Shown: one piece after another, positions 30,763 to 34,910 of the stretch
How positions within the stretch are numbered: position 1 is the first letter of the stretch
How the letters are laid out: each line of letters begins with the position of its first letter
The notes under the pieces: model-generated
The model's database searches: none
Seen by the model: only the letters and a program-made list of their open reading frames with translations
Told to the model about the DNA's origin: nothing
Position numbers and translations under genes: made by a program
Source: an uncultured Actinomycetes bacterium
GTDB lineage: Bacteria; Actinomycetota; Acidimicrobiia; Acidimicrobiales; SZUA-35
NCBI GenBank assembly: GCA_902826025.1
Contig: CADEDH010000009.1
Location: 95,560 to 130,469 of the forward strand
Length of the DNA stretch: 34,910 nt
Direction of reading: 5' to 3'

Positions 30763-31599
30763 ATGGGCGCATCGCTCCCCCACCCCGGCTCCACCCTCGA
30801 CTCCTCAACCGGCGGCCGCCGATCGGCCCCCGGCACCGGCCGGGCGAGACCCGAGACGCTGGCGCCGGGCGAGCGGGCCCGGATTCCGGCCCGACGCCTC
30901 GCCCTCGCCTACGCCCTGGCCGTGGCCCTGCCGCTGGCGTCGGCCACCGCGCTCATCCCCCTGCGGGCCGGCCACGGGCGGGCCCTGGCCATCGTGCTGG
31001 TCATCCCCGTCGTGGTGGTGGCGGCCCTCGGCGCCACCGGCCCGGCCCTCATCGCCGCTCTCAGCGCCGGGGCCGGCTACGCCGTGCTGCTCACCCCGCC
31101 CTACTACCGATTCGCCTTCGACGATCCCGACGACCGGGTGGCCACCCTGATCCTGGTGGCGGTGGGCGTAGCCGTCGGTGTGCTCAACAGCCTGCTGGTC
31201 GGAGCCCGTTCCGGCAACGCCACCCGCCGGTCCGAGCTGGAGCACCTGCTCCGCTTCGCCTCCGAGGTCACCGGGCAGCGCTCCTCGGAGCAGCTGACGG
31301 CGAGCGCCTGCGACCACCTGAGCGCCGTGCTCCACCTCAGCGGCTGCCGGTGGCAGCCCGGGCCCCGCACCGGCGAGGGCGGCCCCGTGCTCCTTCCCAC
31401 CGGCGGCATCATGGGCTACCTGAAGGACCTCAACCCCGACCGGGCCCAGTTGCCTCAGGGCCTCGAACTCCTGGCCACCAGCGGCGGCCACGAGATGGGC
31501 CGGTTCGTGCTCACCCCCGAGCCGGGCCAGGTGGTGTCGTACGAGGAGCGGCTCACTGCCGCCACCATCGCCACCATGTACGCCGCCGCCATCGAGTAG
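30763..31599 (+). CDS. Orphan KdpD-type DUF4118 membrane domain with GAF-like domain, no kinase
   Basis: A 278-residue protein: about 45 disordered residues, four membrane segments (about 46-66, 73-90, 91-110, 126-146) resembling the KdpD DUF4118 core (LLTPPYYRFAFDDPDDRVATLILVAVGVAVGVLNSLL), a short helix (RSELEHLLRFASEV, about 156-169), then a small GAF-like domain (about 170-278). The histidine kinase core is missing, so it cannot signal by itself. It may modify KdpD or act as an independent potassium/turgor sensor. The ribosome site before ATG 30763 is weak. The gene ends 20 bp before a strong hairpin. Domain assignment is moderately secure, the role speculative. Confidence 0.8.
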   Translation: MGASLPHPGSTLDSSTGGRRSAPGTGRARPETLAPGERARIPARRLALAYALAVALPLASATALIPLRAGHGRALAIVLVIPVVVVAALGATGPALIAALSAGAGYAVLLTPPYYRFAFDDPDDRVATLILVAVGVAVGVLNSLLVGARSGNATRRSELEHLLRFASEVTGQRSSEQLTASACDHLSAVLHLSGCRWQPGPRTGEGGPVLLPTGGIMGYLKDLNPDRAQLPQGLELLATSGGHEMGRFVLTPEPGQVVSYEERLTAATIATMYAAAIE

Positions 31600-31618
31600 C
31601 GGCCCTCGGCCGCTGCCG

Positions 31619-31656
31619 GGTGGGCGGAGCGCACCGGGAGCCGCGCTCCACCCACC
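31619..31656. terminator. Terminator-like hairpin between convergent genes
   Basis: Arms GGTGGGCGGAGCGC (31619-31632) and GCGCTCCACCCACC (31643-31656) with one mismatch and a 10-base loop. It separates the DUF4118 and VOC genes. No T-run follows. A second degenerate palindrome (GCGAAG / CTTCGC) lies within about 31697-31725. Confidence 0.65.
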
Positions 31657-31730
31657 GGAAACGCAGACCGGGTTCAGGCGGCGCGAGTTCCCGACGGCGG
31701 CGAAGATTCCCTGCCCGGCTTCGCTTCGGC

Positions 31731-32120
31731 TCAGCCGCCCGACCCGTAGGGCCGGGTGATCACCTCGAGATAATGGCCGTCGTTGCTGAGGAAATAGACG
31801 CCCCGCCCGCCGTCGTGGCGGTTGATCTCGCCCGGGTGGTGCTGGTGGGGGTCGGCCCAGTGGTCGAGGCCCCGGGCGGTGATTCGCCCGTACACCCGGT
31901 CGAAGTCGTCCTCGCCGATGAGGAAAGCGTAGTGGATCGGGGTCACCGGGTTCCCGTCGCCGACCGAGGCGAAGTCGAGGCCCACGCCGTTCGCCGTGTC
32001 GACTTGCCAGAACGGAGGTAAATGCACCGGTTCGCCCAGGTCGAGCATCTCGGCCAACCACCGGGCCGAGGCCTCGGCGTCGATGGCGCCCACGATCGTG
32101 TGGTTGAGCTGCACGGCCAT
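31731..32120 (-). CDS. VOC superfamily protein (glyoxalase/bleomycin-resistance fold)
   Basis: A 129-residue vicinal-oxygen-chelate protein with paired beta-alpha-beta-beta-beta modules. Candidate metal ligands are His7 (QLNHTIV), His63 (IHYAFLI) and Glu119 (HYLEVI). Activity could be lyase, dioxygenase or ligand binding; the substrate is unknown. ATG 32120 is chosen because the divergent LLM gene begins at 32232 and the protein has normal length; an apparently longer reading runs upstream as a separate broken HNH gene. It diverges from that oxidoreductase with 111 bp between. Confidence 0.85.
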   Translation of the reverse strand: MAVQLNHTIVGAIDAEASARWLAEMLDLGEPVHLPPFWQVDTANGVGLDFASVGDGNPVTPIHYAFLIGEDDFDRVYGRITARGLDHWADPHQHHPGEINRHDGGRGVYFLSNDGHYLEVITRPYGSGG

Positions 32121-32231
32121 CGTCGGCAACTCTACACCGGTCTTTCTCGGGGCCTTCGACCCGGAACCCGATGGTCTGGCACGATGGCCCGGATCGGCAC
32201 GGGCCGGTCCCGGGAGCTGGGGGTGCGAGCG

Positions 32232-33245
32232 ATGAAGGTGGACGGTGGGCCGGGGGTCAAGGCTCCGCTGGAGGCCGTGGGGCCGGCCTCGGCGGCGGCC
32301 GAGCGGGATGGCTACGACGGGGTGTTCGTGCCCGAGACCATCCACGACCCGTTCGTGGTGCTGACCCTGGCCGCCCAGGCCACGGAGCATGTGGAGCTGG
32401 GCACCAAGGTGGCGATCGCCTTCGCCCGCTCCCCCATGGCCCTGGCCTACACCGCGAACGACATCCAGCAACTGTCGGGTGGTCGCCTGGTGCTCGGCCT
32501 CGGCACCCAGGTCCGGGCTCACATCCTGCGCCGGTTCTCCATGCCCTGGACCCGTCCGGCGGCCCGCATGCGGGAGTACGTGCTGGCGCTGCAGGCGATC
32601 TGGGCCGCCTGGAACGATGGCACCACGCTCGATTTTCGGGGCGAGTTCTTCACCCACAACCTGATGAACCCTCTGTTCTGCCCGCCCCCCAATCCCTTCG
32701 GGGCACCCAAGGTGATGCTGGCCGGCGTCGGCCCCCTGATGATCGAAGCGGCGGGTGAGGTCGCCGACCGGTTCGCCTGCCACAGCTTCACCAGCCCCGC
32801 CTACCTGCGCGACGTGATCCGCCCGGCGCTGGCCACCGGGGCGGCCCGGGCCGGCCGGGACCCAGGCGACATCGAGGTTGCCCTCACGTGCTATATCGCC
32901 ACCGGCAACACCCCGGCCGAGATGGAGGAGGCGTCGCTCCAGATGCGGCGCCAGGTGGCGTTCTACGGCTCCACGCCGGCCTACGCCGGTGTGCTCGACC
33001 ACCACGGGTTCGGTGGCATGCACCCGGCGTTGCACGCCGCCTCCCGCCGGGGCGAGTGGGCCGAGATGGGTGAGGCCATCACCGATGAGATGCTCAACAC
33101 CTATTGTGTGGTGGCCCCTCCTGATCAGGTGGCGGGGGAGATCCTGCGCCGCTTCGGGGGCCTGGCCGACCGGGTGTCGTTCTACTACCTGGGCCAGGCG
33201 CCGATTGACTGGAAGCCGATCGTGGCCGAGCTTCAGGCCGGCTGA
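32232..33245 (+). CDS. LLM class F420-dependent oxidoreductase (TIGR03617-like)
   Basis: A 337-residue luciferase-like F420-dependent oxidoreductase. KVDGGPGVKAPLEAVGPASAAAERDGYDGVFVPETIHDPF begins the barrel, then GTKVAIAFARSPMALAYTANDIQQLSGGRLVLGLGTQVRAH, the diagnostic family segment, and a C-terminal VAPPDQVAGEILRRFGG. Start ATG 32232 follows GGGGGTG. It ends six bases before the convergent broken HNH gene stops. It diverges from the VOC gene. Substrate unknown; the VOC neighbour suggests an oxidative step. Confidence 0.88.
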   Translation: MKVDGGPGVKAPLEAVGPASAAAERDGYDGVFVPETIHDPFVVLTLAAQATEHVELGTKVAIAFARSPMALAYTANDIQQLSGGRLVLGLGTQVRAHILRRFSMPWTRPAARMREYVLALQAIWAAWNDGTTLDFRGEFFTHNLMNPLFCPPPNPFGAPKVMLAGVGPLMIEAAGEVADRFACHSFTSPAYLRDVIRPALATGAARAGRDPGDIEVALTCYIATGNTPAEMEEASLQMRRQVAFYGSTPAYAGVLDHHGFGGMHPALHAASRRGEWAEMGEAITDEMLNTYCVVAPPDQVAGEILRRFGGLADRVSFYYLGQAPIDWKPIVAELQAG

Positions 33246-33250
33246 ACTGC

Positions 33251-34314
33251 CTACGCCACCCCCGATCCCGGCTCGCTCCGGCGAGTCGGTGGCGCCGACG
33301 TGTCGGTGCGGTGGCGGCGGCGGTGGCAGGGGGCGCAGCGGAGTTGGAGTTCGGTGGTGATGGTGTGGCCGGTTTGTTGGTAGGCGGGAACGTGGTCGTA
33401 GTGGAGGATGGTGTGGTCGCCGCAGTCGACGCAGGCCTGGTCTCGTTCGTGGACGACGCCGTTGTTGGCGGGTTGTGGGGTGGCGGCGTCTGTTTGATGC
33501 GTTGATGGGGTGGTCGTTGGCGTCGTGGATGAGGGCTCGGAGGAACGAATCGGGGGCGATGCGTTCGATCACCGTTGACGGGATGGGGGTGCCGTCGTCG
33601 AGGGTGGTGCCGTCGCCCCGGACGTGGAGGACGATCTCGGTGATCGTGGGGCCGGTGCCGTGTTGTAGGAGTTCGGTGAGGGCGTCGGCGTGTTGTTGGG
33701 CCAGGGTGGGCCAGTCTTCCTGGTCGGTGGGTTGTGGTTTGGAGCGCATGATTCGGGTGGTGAGGGCGGCGTCGAGGTGGCCGGCGGGCAGGGGTGGGAG
33801 GCGGCAGGTGTAGACGGTCATGCCGTCGGGTTCGGTGCGGCGGGTGATCGAGCGGCGGCGGTGTTGGTGGTCTTCGAGGGTGGAGGGGTCGCTGGTGCGG
33901 TTGAGCCAGGCGGCGAGGGCTCGGGCCAAGGTGGTTGGCGGGGGTGGTGTGGGCGATGTCGAGCAGTTCGGTCTCGTTGGCTGGGGTGGCCAGCCGGGTG
34001 AGGGTGCGGGCCTTGGCGTAGGAGATGAGGCGGTGGGCGAACGCGTCCGCAGTCGCGGGCAGGGCGCGTAGGGCGCGTAGGGCGCGGCCGAGGCGGATCC
34101 ACTCTCGGGTGGTGCAGGTCTCGACGTCGGCGATGGTGGCCAACCAGTGGGAGGCGGTGGGCGACCCGTCGAGGGCCCACTCGCCGGAGTCGGCGAACTC
34201 GGCGGCCAGCGTCACCAGGTCACCGTGTTGGTGGCGGGCCCACAGCGTGGCCGCCCGGCGAAGCCGGTTGGTCAATGGACGGTTGGTAGGGGTGATGATG
34301 GCTGCAGCGGGCAT
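33251..34314 (-). pseudogene. DUF222 HNH endonuclease, broken by two +1 frameshifts
   Basis: A DUF222-HNH nuclease read in three frames. Part 1 (34314-33931) gives the DUF222 start (MPAAAIITPTNRPLTNRLRR, then SPTASHWLATIADVETCTTREWIRLGRALR). Part 2 (33929-33459) gives ARALAAWLNRTSDPSTLEDH and TVIERIAPDSFLRALIHDANDHPI. Part 3 (33457-33251) gives the HNH zinc core, CVDCGDHT, HYDHVPAY and LRCAPCHRRRH. One extra base at 33930 and one at 33458 each cause a +1 shift; fixing both gives a 353-residue protein, the usual family size. Nothing else appears lost, so these may be recent mutations or sequencing errors. A GGAG lies before ATG 34314. DUF222-HNH genes are numerous and variable in actinobacteria. 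Confidence 0.85.
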
Positions 34315-34438
34315 GGCGACGTCTCCGACAAGAGGGCGGGATCCGGTGGATCGCTCGGTTGTGGGGACGGCAGTGGCCTGTGGGTTTATCGCTGGTTGGA
34401 CCCTGGCTTTTCCGGAAAGGACTCCGGGCGAAGTAGCC

Positions 34439-34540
34439 GGTCGAGCTCCGCTCGACTGAGCCTACACAGGGCCTGTGACAGCGGAAGAAGGGTCCCGTAG
34501 ATCACTGTCGGTGGCACCGACGCGACCGCGGACGCGTCCT
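34439..34540 (+). repeat. Degenerate 103-bp repeat, copy 1
   Basis: Begins GGTCGAGCTCCGCTCGAC (a GTCGAG/CTCGAC hairpin), continues with GAGCCTACAC and a shared TGTGACAG segment, and ends with a near-palindrome GACGCGACCGCGGACGCGTC. The matching copy is at 34684-34786, in the same orientation. Confidence 0.72.
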
Positions 34541-34683
34541 TCTCACTGCCAGTGGCCGACAGTCGGACGGCGCAGGCCAGCTCCGCCAGCGGTGCCCGTG
34601 AAGGGCGACGACCAGCGGCTGCGACCGGTGGCCCTCCCACCGATCAACCCTCCCCGGCTCCCGGGGGCGGAGGGAGCTGCTCG

Positions 34684-34786
34684 GGTCGAGCTCGCTCGAC
34701 CCGAGCCTACACGGGCGGTGTGACAGTCAGAACGAGCCCGTCGCCCACCACGAACAGTGACATTGACGCAACCGCGGAAGCGTCCT
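34684..34786 (+). repeat. Degenerate 103-bp repeat, copy 2
   Basis: Begins GGTCGAGCTCGCTCGACC (the hairpin extends to GGGTCGAG/CTCGACCC with the preceding G and following C), shares GAGCCTACAC and TGTGACAG, and ends with GACGCAACCGCGGAAGCGTC. The copies start 245 bp apart and differ by small indels and about a third of the bases. Confidence 0.72.
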
Positions 34787-34910
34787 CAGCACCCTGCGTC
34801 GCGCGATTTCCACTTCAACCGCCATTGCCGTCAGTGTCATTCCCGAGCACGGTATAAGTGCCGTTCCTGCGTGGTCGCTTGTAGCCGGACGAGACTCGTC
34901 GAAGGCACAG

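Larger units (their letters stand above)
34315..34910. other. Non-coding right end bearing two degenerate 103-bp repeats
   Basis: About 600 bases without a supportable complete gene. They contain the two repeats below and, on the + strand from about 34757 to the edge, an open frame with a Cys pattern CRQC-x7-CRSC that could be the start of a zinc-ribbon protein continuing beyond the window; this is too weak to annotate as a gene. Confidence 0.55.

Noticed and set aside
31731..33929. One continuous 732-codon minus-strand frame joining HNH-like and VOC-like protein
   Set aside because: Only its ends resemble proteins; the middle is the antisense of the LLM gene at 32232-33245. It is two separate genes that share a frame by chance.
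34386..34640. 84-codon minus-strand frame before the HNH gene
   Set aside because: It spans repeat copy 1, has no recognisable domain and no ribosome site, and has random-like composition.
1..34910. tRNA, rRNA, integrase or insertion sequence
   Set aside because: No cloverleaf, rRNA stretch, transposase motif or flanking terminal inverted repeat was recognised by eye; a tRNAscan or IS search would settle this.

Overview
The window is very GC-rich (roughly 70 percent), with tightly packed genes, GTG starts and strongly G/C-ending codons. Abundant luciferase-like flavin/F420 oxidoreductases, type III CoA-transferases, short WXG100 proteins, a DUF222-HNH endonuclease and an Rrf2/NsrR unit point to an actinobacterium. 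The mix of families is reminiscent of Acidimicrobiia (Iamia/Ilumatobacter-like), but that placement is inference. No rRNA, tRNA, CRISPR array, integrase or complete insertion sequence was recognised.

Layout. (i) 1-1424: a truncated Ser/Thr protein kinase divergent from a monocistronic WXG100 gene. (ii) 1495-6564: a leftward catabolic run (short-chain dehydrogenase, HSL-type alpha/beta hydrolase, LLM oxidoreductase, CaiB/BaiF CoA-transferase, LLM oxidoreductase). (iii) 6849-8635: an ECF sigma factor coupled to a one-pass membrane protein. (iv) 8651-10850: a translationally coupled leftward operon of a WXG100-fusion protein and two unknown proteins, probably type VII secretion related. (v) 11003-13370: an EamA transporter divergent from a MocR regulator. 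(vi) 13417-19651: two LLM oxidoreductases, a short-chain dehydrogenase, an alpha-methylacyl-CoA racemase and a large alpha/beta hydrolase. (vii) 19803-21713: nsrR, ywiC-like and RIC-type hemerythrin genes, a nitric-oxide stress operon. (viii) 21777-23608: a PIG-L deacetylase and an LLM oxidoreductase. (ix) 23669-31599: kdpDE divergent from a KimA-like potassium transporter, then an Ltp2/DUF35 thiolase-like pair and an orphan KdpD-type membrane domain protein. (x) 31731-34910: a VOC protein, an LLM oxidoreductase, a frameshifted DUF222-HNH gene and a repeat-bearing non-coding end.

How the genes fit together: six LLM enzymes, two family III CoA-transferase-fold enzymes, two short-chain dehydrogenases, an Ltp2/DUF35 pair and a racemase resemble machinery for CoA-activated branched or alicyclic lipids such as sterol side chains. 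The potassium section looks like a rewired Kdp system: no kdpFABC is present, but the same tandem 11-bp motif lies between kdpD and kimA and again before the orphan DUF4118 gene.

The most unusual non-coding structure is a set of intergenic hairpin clusters (952-1036, 3936-3975, 15501-15543, 19722-19778). Their stems differ in sequence but keep perfect pairing, and nearly all have a GNA triloop closed by a C-G pair, always on the + strand. A second structure is a 70-bp intergenic element present twice (6732-6801, 17615-17683). A third is a degenerate 103-bp repeat present twice near the right end.
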